A program made the position numbers and the translations under genes. A stretch of 64,000 nucleotides of DNA from Mycoplasmataceae bacterium (GTDB lineage: Bacteria > Bacillota_I > Bacilli_A > Mycoplasmatales > Mycoplasmoidaceae), in NCBI GenBank assembly GCA_016288695.1, contig JAEELD010000009.1, positions 1 to 64,000 of the forward strand. The letters are read 5' to 3'. Positions 54,310 through 64,000 of the stretch are shown here, one piece after another; the first letter of the stretch is position 1, and every line of letters starts with the position of its first letter. The notes below the pieces were generated by a model. The model saw only the letters and a list, made by a program, of their open reading frames with translations. It ran no database searches and had not been told where the DNA came from.

Positions 54310-54984
54310 ATGTTAGTTGATACAAGAGTAGAAACTTCTGAGAATGCTATTGGATTTAAACCAAATGTCCAAAACCAAATTATTACACCTAAGAAAAGTG
54401 TTGGAATTACGATTCTAAATTTTTTCTTGTGTATTATTACCATTGGTATATATGGTATTGTTTTGGTTAGCAAGCGCAACTGATTCAATAGACAACAACA
54501 AGAAATCAACAAGAGAACTAGTGATATTAGTGTTCAATTAACACAAAGAAGAGATACTTTAATCAAGTTATTGGATTTAACCAAATCTCACATGAAATAT
54601 GAAAAAGATTTATTAAAAAATATAACTGAATTAAGATCTCTTCAAAGTGGCAGCATTAAAGCTGAAGATTTATCTATAGTCAATGACAAAATTAACCAAG
54701 GTTTTACTAAAATAAATGTTGCTTTTGAAGCATATCCAAATTTACGTGCTAGTGAATCAGTAATGCAATTAATGTCAACTGCTGACTTAAATGAAAGGGA
54801 AATTGCTGCAAGTCGTAGACTTTATAACCAATCTATAATGGAATTTAACCAAAAATTATTTGTATTCCCAGATCAAAATATTGCTGCTGGAATGAAATTA
54901 CACACACTTCCATTATTTGAAGCTAGTGCTGAACAAAAGGAAGATGTTAATTTAGATATGAATTCTTTCTTAAAAGAAAATTAA
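54310..54984 (+). CDS. lemA: LemA family membrane-anchored protein
   Basis: The 224-aa frame starts at ATG 54310 upstream of the track ORF and crosses a UGA (KRNWFNR). A membrane helix at about residues 33-52 (ITILNFFLCIITIGIYGIVLV) is followed by a long helical cytosolic/extracellular domain with the LemA pattern TQRRDTLIKLLDLTKS, FEAYPNLRASESVMQLM and ERE-IAASRRLYNQSIMEFN. Function of LemA is unclear in general. It precedes a large membrane protein by 30 nt. Confidence 0.88.
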
Positions 54985-55014
54985 TTTAGTATTGACTTAT
55001 AAAATCAATAGCTT

Positions 55015-56793
55015 ATGAGTAATGAAAATATAACCTCATTAGATGTTTGTAAATTTTATGACCAAAAAATCAAAAATTTAGTAAAAAAGAACACTGATGA
55101 ATATATTGACAAAATTTTTGAACAAAATAATTACAATAAAAAATTAGTTAGTGAACTTGCCCCTAAAATAGATACTCAAAATGAGCAAATTAAAATTTAC
55201 AATAGTAAGTTTTATAACAAAGAAAGATTTTTTACTAAATTAAAAATTTGAATTGTTGTTTTTACTCTCCTAATAACTCTAGGTGTCTGGTTTTCAATAT
55301 ATGGATTTAAAGCTGCATCGACATCATGATTAGGTTATTTAGGAATCAGCATAGGATTAATTGGTTTAATTCTTTTTATTCTGTTTATGGTTTTTTATTT
55401 CAAATGAAAAAAACTATCACAAAAAGAAAAAAGTGATATTTCTCCAATTATTGAACAAAATAAAATTGATATTGCAACTATGCATAGAGAAATGCAAAAG
55501 GTTGTTGGATTAATCAAAGCAAGAGATTGCTTTAATATTTATGAAAAATCTTTTGAAAATTTAAAAATTAACAACTATATTTCTGAAGGAGATTACAGTA
55601 TTTGAAAAGATGTTTTGAGTCAAAACAAAAATGAGTCTCTGTATTGTGAAATTCATGGTGAAGTATACAACCATCCATTTATATATTTAATAAATAAGTG
55701 TATGGAAATGCGTGATGTGCCTTACGTGGGTTCTACTATAGTGACTTATACTACATCAGATGGTAATGGTGGTTCTAGAACACAAACAGCAACAGTTACT
55801 GCAACTATTTATAAGCCAAAACCATTCTATACAAAAAACACACGCTATGTATACAAGATGAATGTATACCCTGAATTAACTTTCAATAGTTTGACTCCAT
55901 TAAAAAATGAACATGGAGTAAACAAGTTCTATAAACAACATAAAGACTATGAAAGAATGGAGAATACTAAATTTGATATTCTTTTACCATGCGAAAGAAA
56001 TAATGATTTACAATTCCATACAGTGTTTAGCATCTTTGCTCAAGAACAAATTGTTAACTGTATTGAGCAATATGGTTTAACAAACTTACAGATAGCTAAA
56101 ACTGCCCAATATGTTTACACAAATTTAAATAATGAATTAACTAATAAAAATTTAGTTTACAGTGGTGAAGCATTCTTAAATTATAACCCTAAGGTTATTC
56201 GCGAAAACTTTATTAGAACTATGAACAATAACATGAAATATTTATATCAATATATGTCACCAATCTTTTCTGTTGGATTGTTCCAACAAGAAAGATTCAT
56301 TCTCCCTAAATCAAAAGCTGGGAACAATAATGCTATTGATTGCATGATTCAAAAATTCATCAATTCAAATGCAACAAGTGCAAATTACTTTAATTTAAAA
56401 ACAAGTAATGTAGTATATGATGCTATTCCTTCTACTAAAGTACTTTATGCTACACCAAGTTATGCTGTTACATCAATGAGTATGGATTCATATAGCCATG
56501 TAAATAAAGTACAAAATGTAGCAAAATATTTCCGTGGTAAAATGGTAATTGTACCAGTCCCATACCTTGAATTCCATCCCGTAAATAATGAATACTTAAC
56601 TTTATCTTGAATTTATAACAAATCTATGAAAGATTGTACTATTGAAATTCAAACTGAATATATGAAAACTTTAGGAATTAAAGCAATTTACAAATATCTA
56701 AATCAAATTGTAGTTGTATTTGAGCAAGAAGTCAAATCAATTAAAGGTAAAGAAAACCAAATTATCAACAAAATAAATTCACACTTTAATTAA
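55015..56793 (+). CDS. LemA-linked membrane protein (DUF3137-like, tentative)
   Basis: A 592-aa frame joined across UGA codons. Residues 1-75 are polar and helical (DVCKFYDQKIKNLVKKNTDEYI), two membrane helices follow (WIVVFTLLITLGVWFSIYGF and WLGYLGISIGLIGLILFILFMVFYF), then a long soluble domain. The general build and its place after lemA are like the DUF3137 partners of LemA; sequence similarity is not something I can confirm. A Thr-rich loop (TYTTSDGNGGSRTQTATVTATIY) interrupts the soluble domain. Confidence 0.6.
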
Positions 56794-57156
56794 TTGTCTA
56801 AAGTTTTGGAATAAAACTAAGTAATGGGGGGCTTAAAAAAAACAAAGTCTTTATAAATTTTTTTAATTTATTATTGAATGTCTTAATTTCCTCACTGTTT
56901 TATAGTTAAATTTAACAATGAATTCTATTAATTTTAACTCCACAATCGTTCAAATTTAGACAATGCCACAAAAAGCTAGTTTTTTACTAACTTGAAAAGT
57001 GTATGACAAAACTAGTATACATATATGCTTTTTTTTGATTTATGTCAAAAAACCAACTTCTTTGCAAAATTACTCAAAAAATAAACCATTCATTTTTAAA
57101 TGTAACTTATAATAAATAAGTTAAACATAAAATTAATTTGGAATATTATTTTTAAA
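56794..57156. other. Long gene-free spacer between the LemA pair and feoA
   Basis: The only stretch over 300 bp without a gene. No ORF of size appears in either code. It contains a perfect 10-bp inverted repeat pair, ATTGTCTAAA (56793-56802) and TTTAGACAAT (56955-56964), 152 nt apart; a short hairpin AGTTTT-GGAAT-AAAACT near 56802; and near 57015-57036 a weak stem (GTATA-CATA-TATGC) followed by eight T, which could be a terminator for the LemA pair. The 3' half probably holds the feoAB promoter. Confidence 0.5.
57014..57036 (+). terminator. Possible weak terminator downstream of the LemA pair
   Basis: A short imperfect stem GTATA/TATGC followed directly by a run of eight T. Weak pairing; listed only because of the T-run and its place in the spacer. 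Confidence 0.22.
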
Positions 57157-57390
57157 ATGAATTTGAATAGAAACCATAAGGGTAAATATGTAATAATTAG
57201 GAAATTAAACTTTAATAATGAAAAGATTAATCATATGTTAAGAAATATAGGTATTGACACTAATAATATTGTACAAGTTCTTGATTATAACCAAAACAAT
57301 AAAATACTCCATCTAAAAGTGTTTAATACAGAATATGCAGTGAGAGAAAAAGATTGCTCCTTAATTGATGTTGCTGAAATTAAAAAATAA
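57157..57390 (+). CDS. feoA: FeoA-like ferrous iron transport accessory protein
   Basis: A 77-aa SH3-like protein (GKYVIIRKLNFNNEKINHMLRNIGIDTNNIVQVLDYNQNNKILHLKVFNTEYAVREKDCSLIDV) with the FeoA core pattern of a lead strand, LRNIG turn and the AVREKD strand. It is very AT-rich and diverged, so context matters: its 3' end overlaps the feoB start by 23 nt. Thought to help FeoB import Fe2+. Confidence 0.78.
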   Translation: MNLNRNHKGKYVIIRKLNFNNEKINHMLRNIGIDTNNIVQVLDYNQNNKILHLKVFNTEYAVREKDCSLIDVAEIKK

Positions 57391-59521
57391 TTTTTCAAAA
57401 AATGAAACTAACTTAAATAACAATCATTTGATAACCAAATGATTTAACAAATATAGTCACAATTTTTTTAATAATAATTGCATAGATGCAAAAAAAAGAA
57501 TTCTCTTAGTTGGGCCACCAAATGTTGGGAAATCAACTATTTTCAATAAGATCACAAAGGCAACAGCGTTTGTTTCCAATATTGATCGTGTAACTGTTGA
57601 TAACAATTATGGAATTTTGAAAAAAAATAAAAATTTTCTTGTTGTTGACTTGCCTGGTTTATATAACATCTCTCACCCGATTGATGAAGAATTAATTGTA
57701 AATAATGAGTTGTGCTGTGGGAAAAAGAGTGATAAAATTGTAAATGTTGTTGGTGCGCAATCAATAAAACGTGATTTAAAATTAGTTATTCAGTCACTCG
57801 AAACAGGAAAATTATCCTCAATCATAATAAATATGATTGATGCTGTTAATATTAACAATATAAAAATAGATAAACTATCAAAACTGCTAAACAATGTTGA
57901 AATTCTACCATTGCAATCTAACAAAAAGATAGATCAACATAAAATTATTGAAAGAATTATCAAATGTGACGCTGTTAACCATAAATTAATTAATTATGGT
58001 AAAGAAATTGAAAAAATAATTAATGACATTTCAAAATATATTCCTAATATGACATGCTCTAAGCGTTGATATGCATTAATGATCTTAGAAAAAAATGAAT
58101 TTATCATAGATGCTATAAAAACAAAAGATAAAGTTTGTTTCCAAAAAATTGAAAACATTCTAAAAAATAATGCCCATCAAAATTTCCCTATGTTAATAGA
58201 AACAAAAAGGGCAGAATTTATTGAAAAGATCATTAAAAATTGTATTGTAAACCTACCAAATAATGGATATATAAAAATTTCAAGGAGAAATAATCACAAA
58301 ATTGATAAATATGTTTACAAAAAATTTATTGGGGTGCCATTATTAATTTTATTGATGTGTATGATTTATTATGCCTCATTTGGCCCATATATGGGAGGCG
58401 GACTACAAAAATTACTTAATGAAAATTTATTTCAAGAATTAATTAGAAAAAATTTAAATAGCTTATTTAATAATCTTAATTGAAATGAATGGTGACAACA
58501 ATTTGCAATTGATGGGGTGCTTGGTGGTGTATTTACATTATTATCCTTCATACCACCCATTTTTATTCTTTTTTTAATGATAAACATAGTTCAACAAATT
58601 GGAATCATGTCAAGAATATCCATTCTTCTTGATTCAGCACTGGAAAAATTTGGATTATGCGGGCGCGATGTAATTAATTTAATAACGGGTTTTGGTTGTA
58701 ATGTCCCAAGTATACTCGCAACAAGATCTCTAAATACAAAAAAAGAAAAAATAATCTCAATAATTGTTTTACCTTTTATTTGTTGTTCAGCACGAACTAT
58801 ATTTTTTGCATATATTTCAAATAAAATTTTTGGCGAAAATTGGGGTTGACTTTGCATAATAATAATGCTGCTTGCATCTTCAATAGTTACTCTTTTAATA
58901 AGCCAATTCTTTTCTAACACCTTATTTAAAAAAACAAATCCATTTTTTATAGTTGAAGTCCCAAATTGAACATTTCCTGACATATTGGTTGCATTCAAAA
59001 ATGTTTATTTTCAAATAAAAAATTTCATTATTGAAGTGGCATCACTAATTCTAATATCAAATTTTCTCATTTGGTTATTTTTACATCTTGGTCCTAATGG
59101 ACCAATTCTTAATAATAAGAACTTATCATTATCATTTATTGGTCATTTTAGTAAATTCATTAACTTAATTATGTTCCCATTAGGTGGTAATTCTAATTAT
59201 GGTTGAGTAAAACATGATGATGGTTGAAAATTGACATTTACACTTATCTCTGCATTGCCTGCTAAAGAAATTGCATTAACAAATATGCAACTCTTTTTTG
59301 GTGATAAACTTGATGGTTTTTTTATTTGCTATAAAAATCTTCCACTAATTTTTAGTTTTTTATTAATATTTATGTTTTATTCACCATGCATTTCAACTAT
59401 GGCTGTTATCATAAAAGAAGGTGGATGAAAAATTTTGGGAATACATTTATTAACTAGCTTTTTTATCTCATATATTATTGGTTTATTTGCATATTGGATA
59501 ACTTTTGCTTTTGTTCATTAA
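57368..59521 (+). CDS. feoB: Ferrous iron transporter FeoB
   Basis: A 717-aa frame reconstructed from six track fragments, starting at ATG 57368 inside feoA. The G domain has the P-loop LLVGPPNVGKST near residue 56, the G3 DLPGLYNIS, and NMIDAVN (G4). The membrane part shows GGVFTLLSFIPPIFILFL, DSALEKFGLCGRDVINLITGFGCNVPSILATRSL (the conserved GCNVP gate) and CCSARTIFFAY, then the second gate half SALPAKEIALTNM. The usual C-terminal soluble part is short. It imports Fe2+. Confidence 0.95.
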
Positions 59522-59570
59522 AATTGATTAATAAATTAATCAATATTGTATTTTGAATACATAATTTATA

Positions 59571-62500
59571 ATGTACTTTATTATTTATATTATGTTACTA
59601 CTTTTAAAAAGTGTCATAAGATCATTACGAAAAAATAAATTATCAGTTTTTGGTTTATTTTTTTTAATTTTCATAGCAATAACATTATTAACCTCAATTG
59701 ATGGGAGTTATTCATCAATTAATAATATGTACAACAAAATTTCAAAAATTGGTAAATTACATGAATTTACAATTTCAGAGGTTTATAACACAGGTGTGAT
59801 TAAATATACAAATAATGAGAAAGATGAAACAATTGATGGCCAAACTCAGCCTAATGAATTATGAAAGCAAGACTACCTTGTGAAAAGTAATGATGGTGCT
59901 TTTTTCCCATATATCAATACAATTAAAATTCCTGATGCTGATAATGAATTCATTCTTGATGCACATTTTCTACTATGAATAGATCAAATAGATGAAAATG
60001 CTTCAGTTAAAAAATTTTATTTAAATGCTTTAAAAAACGAAGAAATATGAAAGAGATATCAATATTTGTTATGTCCTAATATACGTGTTAAATTGAAAAT
60101 AACAGACACTAATTTAGAAAATTATTTACGCAATATACAAAAACGACATGGAGAAAAAAGCGAATCAATTACAGATTTATCAGCAAGTAGTATAAAACAG
60201 TATTTATCTGGATTAAATAATAGTGAATTTGATGCCAAGCTAAGTGAATTAACTGATGAACTTTACCACATTTCATCTAATACTTTTACTCCAATGGGCC
60301 AATATCTTACAGATACTAAATATGGACTTGGCAATGAAGTAGATTGAAAAACAATTTCTTCACTCAATATTAATAATTCTTCTGATAATATTTTTTATAA
60401 AATTGTTGAATCTAACCCTGAAGATACAATTGATAAAATTTGTCCAATAGATCCATTGACAGACAAAAATGAAATAAATTGAAATAATTTTAGCAATTCA
60501 GATTGCACATATGATGTGCTAGATTATAAAAATAATGAAGGCTATTCACTTGCTGATACACTAAAATATTTACCTTTAAGTATAAATGAAACATTAGATA
60601 TTCATTATTATGAAAAAATTTTTCTTCTTGCTAAAGGGCATTGAGGAGAAGATGCAACTCATGAAAAACTTGGTGATATAGGTAAAGAAGTAGATAAAAT
60701 AGTAAAAGATACCCAAAGTACTTTTATATTAAAAGAAAGAGAAGAATGATGAAGGAAAAACTTAGAAAAAATTAAAAAACTATTTGATCTTGAAAAAATA
60801 TCTAATGAGCAAATTTATATAAAAGATCATCAAATTACTATTCAGTGAGTTGGTGAACTAGGTAACCCAAGTTCTTATTCAATACAAGATTGAGCATGTA
60901 AATTTACAGTTTTAAACCCTGAATATATGAATTTAAACAATAAATATACGATGAATAGAACTATTTATGAAAATGAGGATTCATTCAAAAAATATTTACT
61001 AAACCATCCTACAATTACTGATCAAAGACTCCAATTCATTGGATGAATGAATTCATTAAAATATCCAGATATAGAGAACTGATTTCAAAACACAGTGACA
61101 AATGAAAATTATAATAACCAAATCATTAAGCCTGGTGGCAGTGTACCATTTATTATTATTGGAAGTGGTATCACGCCTGACTACATATATCCTATAGTCT
61201 CATTTAGTAAAAGTGTACCTAACCCTGCGGTTGAAGCAATTCTTTTCTCAACAAAAAGTGGTTATTCAAGAATATTAGATGGATTCCGTGGAAATGAAAG
61301 TGAAAATTATATAGTAGGTACTTTTAAATCTAGAAATAAAACAAAACAAAATAAAATTCTTGATGAAATAAATGAATATGCTAGCAAAATTATGACATAT
61401 CCGAAAGGTATTAAAGCTGCATATTTTGCAACAGATACATCAAATACATTAAATACATCAGCATTTAGAATTAGTTATATCCCTAATTTCATTAATATGA
61501 TTAACTTAATATCACGAATTTTAACATCATTCATTTTGATATTAAGTTTGCTTATTAGTTCTATAGTTATTCACAGGTACATTTCTAATAATAAAACAAC
61601 ACTTGCAACAATGCATGCTAATGGAATTCATAAAATGGAAATAGCTAGTAGTTTGATTCCATTTGTTTTATTCCCATCTGTTTTTGGAGTAGTTATTGGG
61701 ACAATTTTTGGCATAATTTTGCAACTTCCTATAATTGGATTACTAAAAAATTATTGAATGCTCCCAACTCCAGTTGCTAGTCTAAATGTGATTAGTCTAT
61801 TCATAATGGTTATAATTACATTTGCAATATTTTTACTCACTTCATATATTACATCTTTTTTCGTCTTAAAAGATAAAACTACAGAATTAATGAAATTAAA
61901 CAACACTGACAAGATAAATATTATTGCAAGATACACAAAAAAAATTGCAAATAAATTTAGTGTAGTGGTGAAATTCAGAATAGCAGTTGCTTTTAGTTCA
62001 ATATGAAAACTAATAACACTAGTAATAATGTCTTCATTAACTTTGTCATCATTAGTATTTATGATCAGCATAAATGGTAAGTTCGACACTGTTATTGCAC
62101 ACACTAACAATAGCAAGAATTTTAAATTTGCCATTGATTTGCCTACCCCAACAATTCAAGGTGGTCAGTATATTCCTATAAATTATGATGTTGATGAAAA
62201 TAATTTTTTTACTGGCTTTGGGGCTTCTGGTTATCATCAAGCAGGAAATGACAATAGGGATATAAATTATTTACAGTCAATCTATTATGGGATGGGAGGA
62301 GAATTTTCAATTTCTCCAATTCCAATACCAATACCATTTATGGATAAATTCTTTATTGATGAATTAAAATACCCAGACAATTTAATGCCAAAAATTAAAA
62401 ATCCTAACAAAAATCAAATATCTAATGAAGATATTCCATTGAACCAATTAATTAATAAACCTATATACAATTCTTCATGACATATTGATTGATATGTGAC

Positions 62501-64000
62501 ACCTGAAGAAGAAAAAGGAAAAGAAGAATCATCAAATGATCACATAAAAAGTTACAGAAAATCAGTTACATACAATGAGAATGGTAAGGATGATGGTTCA
62601 AATTTATGTTCAAATTTATTTTTCCCATACATGGGAGATAGTTTAGGTCAACAAGCAGATTTAATGTACTTAAAAGATAGGACTTTAACAAAAAATGGAT
62701 TAGACTACACAGTTGGTGCATTATGACTAAAATCCAATCCATGAGATATTGCTGAATCATTAATGCCTGAGAACACAAAGATATTATGTACAAACTCTCA
62801 ACATAATTTTATTGATTTTGTTGGCAATTGCATATACTATGATGAACAATCTGACAACAAATATAAAGAATTGCATGACAGAATATTAAAAGCATTTGAC
62901 AATGACATATCTATATGTAAAAAATTCATTAAAAAAAATGAAGATAAAACCAAAAATTATAAATATGAAATTGATAAATCCAATGTTGTCCATATTATTG
63001 CTGCAGCATTGATTAACCAATTTATTAAATTACTAACTACATGTTATACATATAAGGAATGCGCTATGTTAGATTATGGTATTTTTTATAATCAAATTCC
63101 ACTAAGTAAAGAAGAAGAAACATTTACTAAAATTGATGCAAACATTAAAATTGATAACTCCTCTGTTTCAATTATGGGTATAAAATCCAAGCCCGGACAT
63201 AAAACAAAATATATTAATTTAATTGATAAAAATGGTAATAATTTAATTGATAAAATTGCTTACAGTACTAAAGATTTAAAAGCAAAAAATATTTATCCAA
63301 TAATACCTAATGAATATGCAAAACATAAATATAACTTAAAATTGGGTGATGAAATTACATTTACTATTAATAATAGGGCTGATAGAATATCCCATCAGAT
63401 GATAATTGACAATGGAGAAAAGGATGATGATTGAGACAATAAAGTTACATTTAAAATTAGTGGTTTTTGCAATACCTATGAAGACCAAGAATTTTATTGC
63501 GACCAAGATGTTGCAAATAAAATTCTAAAGCTAAAAACTCATTTGGATGATGAAAATGGTAATTTTCATCAACCTCATCATTACTACCTAAATCAATGAA
63601 AAACATTAGGACTAGCACAATGTTTTAGTGGCTTTATGCTTGATACTGAGAATGGTGCTTTCCTTTCCGAATGTGCAGATGCCCCAGAAAAAGAAATATC
63701 AATCTTTGATATTAGTAAATACAAAATAAGCAAAAATGAATATAACTTGACCTCATATGGATTTAATGGAATATTTACAAATAAGTCTAATGGTGGTGTA
63801 GCATTAAGCAACTCTATGTGTCTATATAGTCCTAGTGGTTTATATCCTGGAAATGATAAAATCACAAGCAATGTATTTAGAAATATTTTGCAATATGGAG
63901 GTAACCTACAAATTGCAAATTTAATATCATTGCAAAATAATTTACCAATTTCAAAAGAAATTAATTTGCTTTATGAAAAATGACAAAATACACCAATATC
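59571..64000 (+). CDS. Giant FtsX/MacB-like ABC permease, 3' end beyond window
   Basis: At least 1476 aa in one frame once UGA is Trp; eight track ORFs belong to it. The first helix is near residues 15-43 (SVIRSLRKNKLSVFGLFFLIFIAITLLTSI), then an extracellular region of about 590 residues, then four helices at about 640-840, including NLISRILTSFILILSLLISSIVIHRYISNNKTTLATMHANGIHKMEIASSL, the core FtsX segment. A second extracellular region follows to the window end. Large FtsX-type permeases of unknown substrate are common in mycoplasmas and usually pair with an ATPase. The start could be ATG 59571 or the internal ATG 59592. Confidence 0.85.

Overview
The window is a dense, AT-rich chromosome segment from a mollicute (Mycoplasma-like bacterium) that reads UGA as tryptophan. 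The supplied ORF track was made with UGA as a stop, so most long genes appear there in pieces. Reading UGA as Trp restores full-length proteins: GAPDH, SecDF, PstCA, MgtA, CTP synthase, release factor 1, the PotA-D transporter, MetK, FeoB and others. The RF1 gene with a PxT peptide-anticodon motif, the fused PstC-PstA permease, the enlarged PotA ATPase and the short one-helix c-di-AMP cyclase all fit the mollicutes. The exact species cannot be named from the sequence. Nearly all genes are housekeeping or surface/transport genes. No phage, IS element, CRISPR array or rRNA was seen.

Layout. (1) 1-3652, minus strand: rpoE (RNAP delta), fba, gap and pgk, a regulator/glycolysis run; pgk is cut by the window edge. 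(2) 3771-9225: tRNA-Gln, apt and a large fused SecDF on the minus strand; then a PQ-loop membrane protein, rplM-rpsI, tRNA-Ile and tRNA-Ala on the plus strand. (3) 9238-18988: a divergent sigma-like factor, pstS-pstCA-pstB, threonine dehydratase, a small membrane protein and the Mg2+ P-type ATPase mgtA, which has a probable promoter and a structured leader. (4) 19068-27235: a metallo-beta-lactamase-fold hydrolase, a 70-aa protein and pyrG; the opposed run nuclease-thiI-DHH phosphodiesterase-cdaM (c-di-AMP turnover); and two tandem degV genes. (5) 27232-33046, minus: cls, plsC, thyA, folA, scpA, scpB and trmB, joining phospholipid synthesis, dTMP/folate metabolism and chromosome condensation. 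(6) 33193-36375: rpmE-prfA-prmC facing tsaD. (7) 36386-42683, minus: a double HAD protein followed by potA-potB-potC-potD with overlapping ends. (8) 42811-48639: hrcA and an unknown gene, an unrecognised three-gene minus-strand operon, metK, and rplU-prp-rpmA. (9) 48673-54219: a flippase-like membrane protein, UDP-galactopyranose mutase, a family 2 glycosyltransferase and GalE, which together suggest a galactofuranose glycolipid or glycan pathway; then a DUF2130 coiled-coil protein. (10) 54310-64000, plus: lemA and its membrane partner, feoA-feoB, and a giant FtsX/MacB-like permease running off the end.

Genes are tightly packed. Many neighbours overlap by 1-23 nt on the same strand, which suggests translational coupling, and three convergent pairs overlap at their 3' ends (degV/trmB, prmC/tsaD, glycosyltransferase/galE). 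The only gene-free stretch longer than 300 bp is 56794-57156. The items most worth following up are the structured mgtA leader, the 24-residue cleavable L27 leader next to its Prp protease, the sigma-like factor behind a short tandem repeat, the galactofuranose cluster, the fused double HAD protein in the polyamine operon, and the unrecognised operon at 44374-46212.
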